Positions 25,224-33,816 of a stretch of 64,000 bases of DNA are shown one piece after another. Origin of the DNA: CATQHL01 sp965242895 (GTDB lineage: Bacteria > Actinomycetota > Acidimicrobiia > Acidimicrobiales > CATQHL01); assembly GCA_965242895.1 (NCBI GenBank), contig OZ251507.1, positions 620,001 to 684,000 on the forward strand, read 5' to 3'. The number at the start of each line of letters is the position of its first letter. Positions within the stretch are counted from its first letter, which is position 1. Made by a program: the position numbers and the translations under genes. Below the pieces are notes generated by a model. That model had not been told where the DNA came from. It worked only from the letters and a program-made list of their open reading frames with translations, and did no database searches.

Positions 25224-26480
25224 TCATATATCTGTATCGGCATTCTTATTTGAAGGCAAGCTCTTCCGCAACCTCACCGTGAAGCGGTCATCATCTTCGA
25301 TCAAGTCTGGGGCGGTGCCGTTGTGCTCCCGCATTGAGCGTATGATTATATCTGGTATGCCCATCCCTAGATGCTCAATATAACGATAATCCTTCAGCAT
25401 TTCCGCCAGAAAAGCATTTCGGGGGACACGTCTGCCTTCTTTTATTTTTTCCACGGTGACACCTTTGGGGAGCTTGCCTGGAGAAATGACTTCTAGACGA
25501 TCTTCGTACAACGACACCTCGATGTCAGTACTATAGAACATGTAGTCGCGGTGAGCGACTGCGTTCACAATTGATTCTCGGACAGCATCTGCTGGAAGAG
25601 CATCTCGACGTATGCGTCGAGCGCCAACTAGATAAGACTCAGTACCTACGTTACGAGTAATAAACTCCTGAGCCCTGTCTATGACTCCCTTTTCTAATAC
25701 CCTCTCGCCACTATCTATTATTGATACTAATGGGCCTCTAATCCTTTCCTCATCAATAATATTGTAGCTCTTTCTCGTTCCAGAAAATACTGTAGCCGTA
25801 ATGCTCGACTGGGGAAGTTGTCGATTAGGATTCTTGCCGAACAACAAGAGAGAAGCAACAGTGCTCAAGGTAGTTCCACCTTCTTCTGCAAGAAAATCCA
25901 TGCTCGTTAGAATCCTAAGCCAACTAGCTTCATCGGTTATGTCCGGAGATACACGATTTCGGATCACATCAAAATAGTTTTTTATTCTTACTAAGTCTAA
26001 ACTACTCAGAGTAGTATCTGGAACGGATTTAATATCATAGCAAAATATCTGGGGTGCTTGATAAAGTCGTCCCTCTTCTTCACGCGTGGCTTCTCTAGAT
26101 GTTTTCCTAGCACGAATAAAAGTAACCCAGGAATTGCCGCGCTTAGCCTTATGAGGTTTTTCTGGACTATCGTCTGACAAACGAATTATCCCAACGTATT
26201 TTTTGCCTTCTAGTCGGATTGTGCGCCAATGAGGGATGATCCGAGGCTGTAAATTATCTCGTGCTATATTCATTACCCATTCTTCAGCCTCTTTAGGTGT
26301 TCTGCTCAACCCGGTTATGGTGCCGTCATCCTCCACACCTAATAAGATTTGCCCCCCGTCGAAATTGAGAAATGCTGACATCTCTTTCGAAATCGAATCC
26401 GGGTGAGCGTCGTCCCTTTTGAATTCAAGAACTGAGCTTTTGCCCGAAAAAATCAACTCGCGCAATTCGAATTCATTCAT
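25224..26480 (-). CDS. AlbA_2 (Schlafen-like) ATP-binding regulator
   Basis: A 418-residue protein with an N-terminal AlbA_2/Schlafen-type domain (GKSSVLEFKRDD, EMSAFLNFDGGQILLGVEDDGTI) and a C-terminal HATPase_c_4-like region (DAVRESIVNAVAHRDY, LGMGIPDIIIRSM). Such proteins are annotated as putative transcriptional regulators or nucleic-acid-binding ATPases and recur in defence islands. The ATG overlaps the hyuB stop in ATGA and is preceded by GGAGG at 7 bases. It thus begins the minus-strand accessory operon while being coupled to a metabolic gene. Low GC compared with hyuB suggests acquisition. Confidence 0.82.
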   Translation of the reverse strand: MNEFELRELIFSGKSSVLEFKRDDAHPDSISKEMSAFLNFDGGQILLGVEDDGTITGLSRTPKEAEEWVMNIARDNLQPRIIPHWRTIRLEGKKYVGIIRLSDDSPEKPHKAKRGNSWVTFIRARKTSREATREEEGRLYQAPQIFCYDIKSVPDTTLSSLDLVRIKNYFDVIRNRVSPDITDEASWLRILTSMDFLAEEGGTTLSTVASLLLFGKNPNRQLPQSSITATVFSGTRKSYNIIDEERIRGPLVSIIDSGERVLEKGVIDRAQEFITRNVGTESYLVGARRIRRDALPADAVRESIVNAVAHRDYMFYSTDIEVSLYEDRLEVISPGKLPKGVTVEKIKEGRRVPRNAFLAEMLKDYRYIEHLGMGIPDIIIRSMREHNGTAPDLIEDDDRFTVRLRKSLPSNKNADTDI

Positions 26481-28195
26481 TGCGCCGCCTCCGCAACCCC
26501 CGCAGCCTCTGTACCCTCCGCATCTTCCCCAGCCTCCTCAGTTTCCGCAACCCAAGCGTCCTCCCCAGCCTCCGCAGCCCCCCAGCCGCCGCCGCCTGGG
26601 GTTCGCATCCGCACTATGTCGCCCGTCTCTAGGTCTAGCGTGACCTTGTCGGGCAGCTCCACGGCGTCGGAGCGCTGACCTGCTCGCAGCAGCCAGTTCT
26701 CCCCTGCCGCTCCAGCGCCGCCGCCGGCCAGACCCCAGGGTTGGCTGCGGCGGCGCTCGGTGATCAGCGAGACCGTGCACGGCTCCAGCAACTCCAGGTC
26801 GCGCTCTACTCCCTCGCCTCCTCGAAAGCGTCCCTCGCCGCCGCTTCCGGAACGCAGCCGCAGGCGGCGCACCCGCAAACCGTACGACCGCTCCAGGGCT
26901 TCCACGGGCGTGTTCAGCGTGTTCGTCATGCCGGTGTGCACGCCGCTCATCCCGTCGCGCCCTGGTCTAGCTCCCTGGCCGCCGCCGACGGTCTCGTAAT
27001 ACACCCAACCCTGCCCTCCGATGAGCAGATTGTTCATGGTGCCCTGCGAAGCCGCCCCCACCCGATCGCTGGCCATGCCAGCCAGAGCCCCCAGGCACAC
27101 GTCGGCTATCCGCTGGGACGCCTCCACGTTGCCCGCTCCGCACGCCGCCGGCGGCAGAGCCGCCACCAAACTGCCCTCGGGAGCTATCACCTGCACTGGG
27201 CGCAGCGCCCCTCCGTTCGCAGGGATGCCAGGGTCTGTGGCGCAGCGGAGGGCGAAGGAGACGCAACTGACGGTCACCGCTCTGACGGCGTTCACGTTGC
27301 CAGGGCGCTGCGGGTCGGTGCCCGTGAAGTCGAACGTCACACAATCGCCCTCCAAAACAACCCTCACGGCGATACGCGCCGGTCGCTGCTGAGAAAGATC
27401 AGGGCCGACGCTGTCGAGCACGTCCTCGAAACTCCAGGCTCCGTCCGGCAAAGCGGCAAGGGCTGAGCGCATTCGGCGCTCGCCGTAATCGGTCACCTCC
27501 CGCAGGGGCGCTTCGACGAACTCCGCGAACCTGGCCACTCCGCAGTTGTTCGCCCCCAACTGGGCGTCGAGGTCTCCTCGGCGCTCGTCGGGAGTGCGTG
27601 AGGCGGCGCAGATGAGAGCCGTCACGTCGTCGGTCAACCTGACAGGCGGGATACGCAGACCCTCCTCGTGGATGGTGCGGGCGTTGGCGGGCATGGAACC
27701 TGGCGCTCCGCCGCCCAGATCGGCGTGGTGGGCGCGGTTCGCAACCCAGCCCACCAGCCGCCCAGCCGAATAGCACGGCGCAACCAGGGTCACGTCGTTC
27801 AGGTGCGTGCCGCCGGCGTAAGGGTCGTTGAGGATGACCTGCTCGCCCTCTCGGAGGTCGTCGCCGAAGCGCTCGATGGCTGCCCGAACGGAAGCCGGCA
27901 TCGAGCCGAGGTGGACGGGGATGTGCTCGGCCTGAACCAGCAGTTCCCCGTCTGGGGTGAACAGGGCAGCCGAGCAGTCCATGCGCTCCTTGATGTTGGG
28001 ACTGAAAGACGCTCGACGCAGCACCGCCCCCATCTCAACGGCGATGCCCTCAAGTCCGGCGATGAGGATGGCGAGTTGGGCAGGCGACAGAGAGGGAGTT
28101 GACGACGACCGGGCGGGCAAGTCGGGCGACGACTGCTGCGAGGGAGATGACCCGGACGGCGCAGGAGACGACCCGGACGGCGAAGACGACAGCAT
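26477..28195 (-). CDS. hyuB: Hydantoinase B / oxoprolinase subunit
   Basis: The HyuB-type subunit of an ATP-dependent hydantoinase/5-oxoprolinase/acetone-carboxylase-like enzyme, pairing with HyuA just upstream. Family marks include SFSPNIKERMDCSAALFTPDGELLVQAEHIPVHLGSMPASV, NDPYAGGTHLNDVTLVAP and the glycine-rich TPGGGGWG near the normal C-terminus. About 30 extra Ala/Glu-rich residues follow the GGGGWG end, encoded in repeat-like DNA that also supplies the ribosome site for the next gene. An Ala/Pro/Ser-rich extension is also present at the N-terminus. The substrate is not predictable. Confidence 0.9.
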   Translation of the reverse strand: MLSSSPSGSSPAPSGSSPSQQSSPDLPARSSSTPSLSPAQLAILIAGLEGIAVEMGAVLRRASFSPNIKERMDCSAALFTPDGELLVQAEHIPVHLGSMPASVRAAIERFGDDLREGEQVILNDPYAGGTHLNDVTLVAPCYSAGRLVGWVANRAHHADLGGGAPGSMPANARTIHEEGLRIPPVRLTDDVTALICAASRTPDERRGDLDAQLGANNCGVARFAEFVEAPLREVTDYGERRMRSALAALPDGAWSFEDVLDSVGPDLSQQRPARIAVRVVLEGDCVTFDFTGTDPQRPGNVNAVRAVTVSCVSFALRCATDPGIPANGGALRPVQVIAPEGSLVAALPPAACGAGNVEASQRIADVCLGALAGMASDRVGAASQGTMNNLLIGGQGWVYYETVGGGQGARPGRDGMSGVHTGMTNTLNTPVEALERSYGLRVRRLRLRSGSGGEGRFRGGEGVERDLELLEPCTVSLITERRRSQPWGLAGGGAGAAGENWLLRAGQRSDAVELPDKVTLDLETGDIVRMRTPGGGGWGAAEAGEDAWVAETEEAGEDAEGTEAAGVAEAAQ

Positions 28196-28201
28196 GTCCG
28201 C

Positions 28202-30292
28202 CTAACGCCTCTGCTTCCGGCGAATGACCCAGGCGCCCGCCTCCCCCACTTCTGCCCGCCAACCAGGGGGTATCCACGTCCCGGAATCCGCCTCGGCGAT
28301 CACTGCCGGGCCTTCGACTGCCCGTCGTCCGGTCCCGGGCAATTCGGAGAGAGCCACTGGAGACGGTCTCGATGCCCGAGCCCGCAGAGCAACCACTTCG
28401 ATGGGGTCGCCCTCCCGGGCATAGCCGTTGCGGAACCTGTGCACCTCGTGGAATTCCGACGGCGCAGACACGTTGAGTTCGTGACTCTGGCCGGCGTAAC
28501 GGCAGTCGTAGGACACGACCACGTCGACATCCGAACCATCCGACCTCTCACCCCCTCTGATACCGGCACCGCTGCGCCCCCCGCCACCGACGCCCCCCTC
28601 CCTGCCAGCACCGACGCCCCCCTCACCGCCAGCACCGACGCTGCGCCTGAGAGCGGTATCGTCGGGGCGCTCATTGTGGGGCCGTCCGACGCCCCCCTCC
28701 CTGCCAGCATCAACGTCCCCCTCACCGCCCGACCCATCCCCCACCAGCGCCAGGCGCGCCGAGCGGGCAAACTCCTCGGCGGCAGCCTCCAAGCCGGCCT
28801 GATCGCTCGGAGTCGGCCATGACATGACGACGTCGTGCTGCCGCGGCCCGCCCAGGATGCCGACTGCCGAAAGCGCACCGGCCCGCGGCGGCACGACGAC
28901 CGCAGGCATGCCCAGAGCCTCCGCCAAGTCGCAGGCGTGAAGCGGTCCGGCGCCGCCGAAAGCGACCAGCGCAACCTCGCTGGGGTCTACTCCTCTCTCC
29001 ACCGTCACCTGCCTCAGCGCCCAGATCATGTTGGAGTTCACAACCCTGAGCACGTCCTCGGCAGACAGACCTCGAGAGCGCAAGGCTTCTTCCGCTGCGG
29101 CAGCGTCCAGCTGTCCGAGGTCGCCCAGAACGGCGTCGGCAGGAATCCGCCCTGCCGCCAGGTTCGCGTCTGTCACTGTCGCAGCCGTCCCGCCGCGGCC
29201 GTAGCACGCCGGCCCGGGCTCGGCTCCGGCGCTGCGCGGTCCCACCTTCAACGCTCCGCCGGCGTCCACTTCGGCTATCGAACCCCCGCCCGCCCCGATC
29301 GTCAAGACGTCCAGCGCCGGCATCCGAACGGGGAATCCAGCCATCGATCTTTGAGCGGCCGCCTCCGGTTGTCCGCCTTGAAGGAGGCAGACATCGGTGC
29401 TCGTGCCTCCCATGTCGAAAGTGACGGCGTCGGGAAAGCCGTTGATCTCGGCGTAGTAGGCGCCCGCCCGCACCCCTCCGGCAGGCCCCGACAGCAGCAA
29501 CCGCACCGGCTCGGCAGCCGCAGAGATAGCCGGCACCAATCCGCCAGCCGAGGTCATCACCAGCACCTCTGCTGCCAAGTTATGCAGGGAACGCAGGTAG
29601 GAACTCACCTTTGGGCGCACGTAGGCGTTCATCACGACGGTCGAAGCGCGCTCGTACTCCCTGAATTCGGGCGCCAAATCGCTGGAGGCGGTGACGTCGA
29701 ACCCTCTGAGTTCCAGCTCGCGGCGCACGACCTCCTCGTGAGCGGGATTCAGGTCGGAATGCAGCAGACACACGGCCACCGCTTCGACCTCGTCGCTGAT
29801 CTCGCTCAGCGTCGAGAGGTCGACGGGGGTCAGCTCGGAACCGTCGGACGCAAGCCTGCCGGCCACCTCGTAACGCCACTTGCGGGGAACGAGCGGGGAG
29901 GGGCGGTCGGCGAACGAGTCGTAGAGGGAGGGACGGTTTTGACGGGCGATCTCGATGACATCGGCGAAACCGGCGTTCGTGACCAGCGCTACCGCTGCGC
30001 CGCGGCGCTCCAAAATAGCGTTGGTGGCGACCGTGGTGCCGTGCGCCAGCGACTCGACGTGCGCCAGCAACTCGGGCGGCCCGCCCGACGACTGGGGCAG
30101 TTCACCCGCCGTCTCCCCCCTCAGGCCGTCCGCCGCTTCCCCCGTCCCCCCCTTCAGGCCGTCTCTCAACGCTGTCAGGCCGCCTGCCAGCGCTAAGGAG
30201 GGGTCGTTCGGGGTGGAGAGAACCTTGAGAACCGCTCCGGTTTCGTCCACCAGGTCGGTGAAAGTGCCCCCCGTGTCGCTCCCGACCCTCAA
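28202..30292 (-). CDS. hyuA: Hydantoinase A / oxoprolinase subunit
   Basis: The ATP-binding HyuA subunit (ASKHA-type fold) that acts with HyuB six bases downstream. The N-terminus is SDTGGTFTDLVDE, the mid-region has VTFDMGGTSTDVCL and AGGGSIAEVD, and GVDPSEVALVAFGGAGPLHA follows, all in family order. At about residues 518-588 there is a Gly/Arg/Glu-rich, repeat-encoded insertion (GREGGVGAG motifs) absent from the usual family architecture; the C-terminal domain resumes after it. The reaction is ATP-driven opening of a cyclic amide or a related carboxylation. Confidence 0.9.
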   Translation of the reverse strand: MRVGSDTGGTFTDLVDETGAVLKVLSTPNDPSLALAGGLTALRDGLKGGTGEAADGLRGETAGELPQSSGGPPELLAHVESLAHGTTVATNAILERRGAAVALVTNAGFADVIEIARQNRPSLYDSFADRPSPLVPRKWRYEVAGRLASDGSELTPVDLSTLSEISDEVEAVAVCLLHSDLNPAHEEVVRRELELRGFDVTASSDLAPEFREYERASTVVMNAYVRPKVSSYLRSLHNLAAEVLVMTSAGGLVPAISAAAEPVRLLLSGPAGGVRAGAYYAEINGFPDAVTFDMGGTSTDVCLLQGGQPEAAAQRSMAGFPVRMPALDVLTIGAGGGSIAEVDAGGALKVGPRSAGAEPGPACYGRGGTAATVTDANLAAGRIPADAVLGDLGQLDAAAAEEALRSRGLSAEDVLRVVNSNMIWALRQVTVERGVDPSEVALVAFGGAGPLHACDLAEALGMPAVVVPPRAGALSAVGILGGPRQHDVVMSWPTPSDQAGLEAAAEEFARSARLALVGDGSGGEGDVDAGREGGVGRPHNERPDDTALRRSVGAGGEGGVGAGREGGVGGGGRSGAGIRGGERSDGSDVDVVVSYDCRYAGQSHELNVSAPSEFHEVHRFRNGYAREGDPIEVVALRARASRPSPVALSELPGTGRRAVEGPAVIAEADSGTWIPPGWRAEVGEAGAWVIRRKQRR

Positions 30293-30311
30293 TTCCTAGC
30301 CCTCGACGTCC

Positions 30312-30857
30312 TCAGCCGCCTTCGACGCTGCGGGCAGCTTCGTAAGCCAGGCGGTCGGCCAACTCGTTCCAGCGATTGCCGTAATGAGCCTTGACCCAGT
30401 GAAAGTCCACGTCGCGGTCGAGCGCCAGTTCTAGCAGAGGACGCCAGAGATCCTGATTCTTGACTGGCTGCTTGGAGGAGGTGCGCCAACCTCTCCGCAT
30501 CCAGCCATCCCACCAGCGCAACTCGAAGCAGTCCACGACGTAGCGGGAGTCGCTGTAGACGTCGAGACCGACGCTGCCGCTCAAGGCGGTCAACGCTTTC
30601 AGGACAGCCGTGAGTTCCATGCGCTGATTGGTGGTTGCGGCTTCGCTCCCGACCTCCCTGCGTCCAGCTTCCGGCGCACGCTCGTCGTCGGGCACTATCC
30701 ATGCCCAACCGCCAGGACCTGGATTGCCCAAGCAGGCCCCGTCGGTGTAGACGGCTAGACGCGGCTCGCTCTCGAGATCGGTCCCGCTTACCTCGCCCTC
30801 GGGCGGCTCGCCCTCGAAACTGAGGGGACGTTCAGAACTTGTTCCCATATTTCCCAT
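30312..30857 (-). CDS. rnhA: Ribonuclease HI
   Basis: RNase HI degrades RNA in RNA-DNA hybrids during replication and repair. The catalytic carboxylates are visible: Asp39 in YTDGACLGNPGPGGW, Glu81 in QRMELTAV, Asp103 in YSDSRYVVD, and the Asp in NELADRLA, with the handle region WWDGWMRRGW and HWVKAHYGN. The 181 residues include a 33-residue acidic N-terminal extension. The start is ATG at 30857; a second in-frame ATG lies three codons in. Confidence 0.95.
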   Translation of the reverse strand: MGNMGTSSERPLSFEGEPPEGEVSGTDLESEPRLAVYTDGACLGNPGPGGWAWIVPDDERAPEAGRREVGSEAATTNQRMELTAVLKALTALSGSVGLDVYSDSRYVVDCFELRWWDGWMRRGWRTSSKQPVKNQDLWRPLLELALDRDVDFHWVKAHYGNRWNELADRLAYEAARSVEGG

Positions 30858-30866
30858 ACTTCAACA

Positions 30867-30893
30867 ATAATATTTTCTAACCCTGACTATCAA
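30867..30893 (-). promoter_or_regulatory. rnhA promoter
   Basis: TTGATA (30888-30893) and TATTAT (30867-30872) on the minus strand, separated by 15 bases and ending 9 bases before the ATG, which would give an almost leaderless mRNA. Spacing is short, so this is moderate evidence. Confidence 0.45.
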
Positions 30894-31017
30894 GACGAGA
30901 ACGCCCGAGCCCGCAACTCCTCCCGCACCCCCCAGCCTGCCGGCCGACGCCCCCTGCCGCCCGCCCGCACCCCCCGCCGCACCGCAACCGCCATTTATCC
31001 TGCGAAAATGAGCCTTG

Positions 31018-33738
31018 ATGTCCGATCACTTCACCCACCAACTGCCTGACTCCGATCCGGATGAAACCCGGGAGTGGCTGGAATCCTTCGACGCCCTCCT
31101 CGGAGCGTCGGGTAAGGAGCGGGCGCGCCTGATCATCGCCCGCCTCCTCGAACGCGCCCAGAGCCTGGACGTCGGCGTCCCTGCCACGGTCACCACTCCC
31201 TACGTCAACACCATTCCGGCGGAGGCTCAGCCATTCTTCCCTGGCAACGAACACATAGAGCGCCGCATCCGCGCCTTCGTCCGCTGGAACGCTGCTGTCA
31301 TGGTCGTGCGCGCCAACAAGGCGGCTGACGGCATCGGCGGCCACCTGTCTACGTTCGCTTCGGCGGCGTCTCTCTTCGACGTGGGTTACAACTGGTTCTT
31401 CCGCGGAAAGGACGACGGGACGCCTGGCGACCACGTCTACATACAGGGGCACAACTCCCCAGGCATCTATGCCTTGGGCTACCTCGAAGGGCGCCTCACG
31501 GCGTCGCAACTCACCAGATTCCGCAGAGAAATCGACGGTCAGGGGATCTCCAGCTATCCGCATCCCCGCCTGATGCCGCACTACTGGGAATACCCCACGG
31601 TCTCCATGGGTCTGGGCGCCCTCAATTCCATCTATCACGCCCGCTTCAACCGCTACCTGGCGCATCGACACATCGACGACACGAGCGGGTCTCGCATCTA
31701 CTGCATCGTGGGCGACGGAGAAATGGACGAACCCGAAACCCTGGGCGCCATCTCCCTGGCCGGACGAAGCGGCCTGGACAACCTCATCTGGATCGTGAAC
31801 TGCAACCTGCAGCGGCTAGACGGCCCGGTGCGGGGCAACGGCAAGATCATCCAGGAACTCGAAGGCATCTTCAGAGGAGCGGGTTGGAACGTGATCAAGG
31901 TGATCTGGGGATCGCGCTGGGACGATCTGCTGGCACGCGACACCGACGGAGTGCTGCTCAACAAGATGAACTCCACGGTCGACGGCGAATACCAGCGCTA
32001 CGCCACGGAGACAGGCGCCTACATCCGCGAGCACTTCTTCGGCCCCGACCCGCGCCTGCGGGAGATGGTGAGCGACTACTCAGACAAGGAGTTGGAGACG
32101 CTGCCCCGCGGCGGCCACGACCATCGCAAGCTCTACGCCGCCTACAAAGCGGCCACCGAACATGTCGGCTCGCCGACCGTGATCCTGGCCAAGACCATTA
32201 AAGGATGGACGCTGGGGAGGGGTTTTGAAGGACGCAACGCCACGCACCAGATCAAAAAGATGACCACCGCCCAACTGCTCGAGCTGAGAGAGAGGCTGCG
32301 CATCCTCGACGCAATCCCCGAGAGTTCCCTGACCGACGACGCTACCCCTCCCTACTACAAACCGCCCGAGGATTCCGAGGAGATGGTTTACCTGCGTGAA
32401 CGGCGGCGCTCACTGGCCGGGACGCTTCCTAAGCGCATCGTGCGCGACCGGCGGCGCATCGTGCTCCCCGACCGCAAACTCTTCGCTGCGTACGACGAGG
32501 GCTCCGACGGACGGGAGGTCTCCACCACGGCAGCCTTCACGTCGCTGCTGCGCTCGCTGATGCGCGACGACGGGATCGGAGCGAGAATCGTCCCGATCGT
32601 GGCTGACGAGGCCCGTACCTTCGGCATGGATTCCCTGTTCAGAGAGTTCAAGATCTACGCCCCCTTCGGCCAGCTCTACGAACCGGTGGATCACGATCTG
32701 CTGCTGTCTTACGCCGAGGACACCGACGGCCAGATACTGGAAGAAGGCATCACCGAAGCGGGTTCGCTGGCCGAGTGGATCGCAGCCGGCACCTCCTACG
32801 CCAACCTGGGCGTGCCAACCGTACCGATGTACGTGTTCTACTCGATGTTCGGTTTTCAGCGGGTGGGTGATCTGATCTGGTCGGCGGCGGACTCTCGCGC
32901 CCGGGGCTTTCTGTTTGGGGCCACCGCAGGGCGCACCACCCTGATGGGGGAGGGTCTGCAGCATCAGGACGGCCACAGCCACGTTCTGGCCAGCACAGTC
33001 CCGTCCTGTCAGGCGTACGACCCTGCGTTCGCCTACGAGATGGCTGCGATAATCGCCTGCGGCCTAGAAAGAATGCATCCCGAGGCGGGCGCGGCCTACG
33101 GCGATGACGTCTTCTACTACCTGACCATCTACAACGAGAACTACGAACAGCCCAAACGCGCCGACCACGTGAGCGACGAGGACATTCTGAGCGGTCTCTA
33201 CCGCTACGACTGCGGCCCAGACGGCCTAGAACACCGCGCCACCCTGCTGTTTTCGGGGCCGGCGCATCGCGCCGCCGCTGAGGCGCAGTCGCTTCTGGCC
33301 GAGCACTACGGCGTGGGGGCTGAACTATGGAGCGCCACCTCCTACAAGATGCTGAGGGAGGAAGCCCTCGACGCCGAGCGCTGGGGGCGTCTGCACCCCG
33401 AAGCTGAGCCGCGCCTGCCCGAAGTGACCCGCAAGCTCGGGGAATCACAGGGGCCGGTGGTCGCTACGACCGACTACATGACCATGGTGGCTGACCAGAT
33501 TGCCCGCTGGGTGCCTCGCCGCTACACGGTACTTGGCACCGACGGCTACGGGCGCAGCGACACCAGGGAAGCGCTGCGGCGGTTCTTCGAAGTGGATGCA
33601 GCCCACGTGGTGATCGCAGTGCTGGCGGGCTTGGCAGCGGAAGGCTCTCTGCCGGCGGCGTCCGTTGCCGACGCCATTGGGCGCTACGGCGTCGACCCCG
33701 AAGCCGTCAACCCGCTGTACTGGGAATACTTGGGGTGA
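31018..33738 (+). CDS. aceE: Pyruvate dehydrogenase E1, homodimeric
   Basis: The ThDP-dependent E1 component that decarboxylates pyruvate and acetylates the lipoyl domain of E2. The 906-residue single-chain form is typical of actinobacteria and gammaproteobacteria. Visible marks are TPYVNTIP and DGIGGHLSTFASAASLFDVGYNWFFRGK, and the ThDP-binding GDGEMDEPET...NLIWIVNCNLQRLDG near residues 230-265. The C-terminal YGRSDTREALRRFFEVD is also typical. The ATG at 31018 is preferred to the TTG immediately before it. No E2 or E3 gene is adjacent. Its last 35 bases have been duplicated downstream (33781-33816). Confidence 0.96.
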   Translation: MSDHFTHQLPDSDPDETREWLESFDALLGASGKERARLIIARLLERAQSLDVGVPATVTTPYVNTIPAEAQPFFPGNEHIERRIRAFVRWNAAVMVVRANKAADGIGGHLSTFASAASLFDVGYNWFFRGKDDGTPGDHVYIQGHNSPGIYALGYLEGRLTASQLTRFRREIDGQGISSYPHPRLMPHYWEYPTVSMGLGALNSIYHARFNRYLAHRHIDDTSGSRIYCIVGDGEMDEPETLGAISLAGRSGLDNLIWIVNCNLQRLDGPVRGNGKIIQELEGIFRGAGWNVIKVIWGSRWDDLLARDTDGVLLNKMNSTVDGEYQRYATETGAYIREHFFGPDPRLREMVSDYSDKELETLPRGGHDHRKLYAAYKAATEHVGSPTVILAKTIKGWTLGRGFEGRNATHQIKKMTTAQLLELRERLRILDAIPESSLTDDATPPYYKPPEDSEEMVYLRERRRSLAGTLPKRIVRDRRRIVLPDRKLFAAYDEGSDGREVSTTAAFTSLLRSLMRDDGIGARIVPIVADEARTFGMDSLFREFKIYAPFGQLYEPVDHDLLLSYAEDTDGQILEEGITEAGSLAEWIAAGTSYANLGVPTVPMYVFYSMFGFQRVGDLIWSAADSRARGFLFGATAGRTTLMGEGLQHQDGHSHVLASTVPSCQAYDPAFAYEMAAIIACGLERMHPEAGAAYGDDVFYYLTIYNENYEQPKRADHVSDEDILSGLYRYDCGPDGLEHRATLLFSGPAHRAAAEAQSLLAEHYGVGAELWSATSYKMLREEALDAERWGRLHPEAEPRLPEVTRKLGESQGPVVATTDYMTMVADQIARWVPRRYTVLGTDGYGRSDTREALRRFFEVDAAHVVIAVLAGLAAEGSLPAASVADAIGRYGVDPEAVNPLYWEYLG

Positions 33739-33816
33739 CGGGCAGCACCTGGCGCCCCCCCCCCCATTGACGGGCGGCGGGTCAACCCGCTGTACTGGGA
33801 ATACTTGGGGTGACGG
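33706..33816. repeat. 36-bp duplication of the aceE 3' end
   Basis: Bases 33706-33741, covering the last ten aceE codons and stop, recur identically at 33781-33816. The copies are separated by a short spacer with 11 C (33755-33765). The second copy contributes, in antisense, the C-terminal codons and stop of the convergent MFS gene. Confidence 0.95.
33755..33765 (+). repeat. Poly-C tract (11 C)
   Basis: Eleven C between the convergent aceE and MFS genes, inside the duplicated segment. Confidence 0.9.

Noticed and set aside
27399..30196. Long frames opposite hyuA and hyuB, including one of over 450 codons
   Set aside because: They are GC-skew shadows of strongly supported family members and match no domain.
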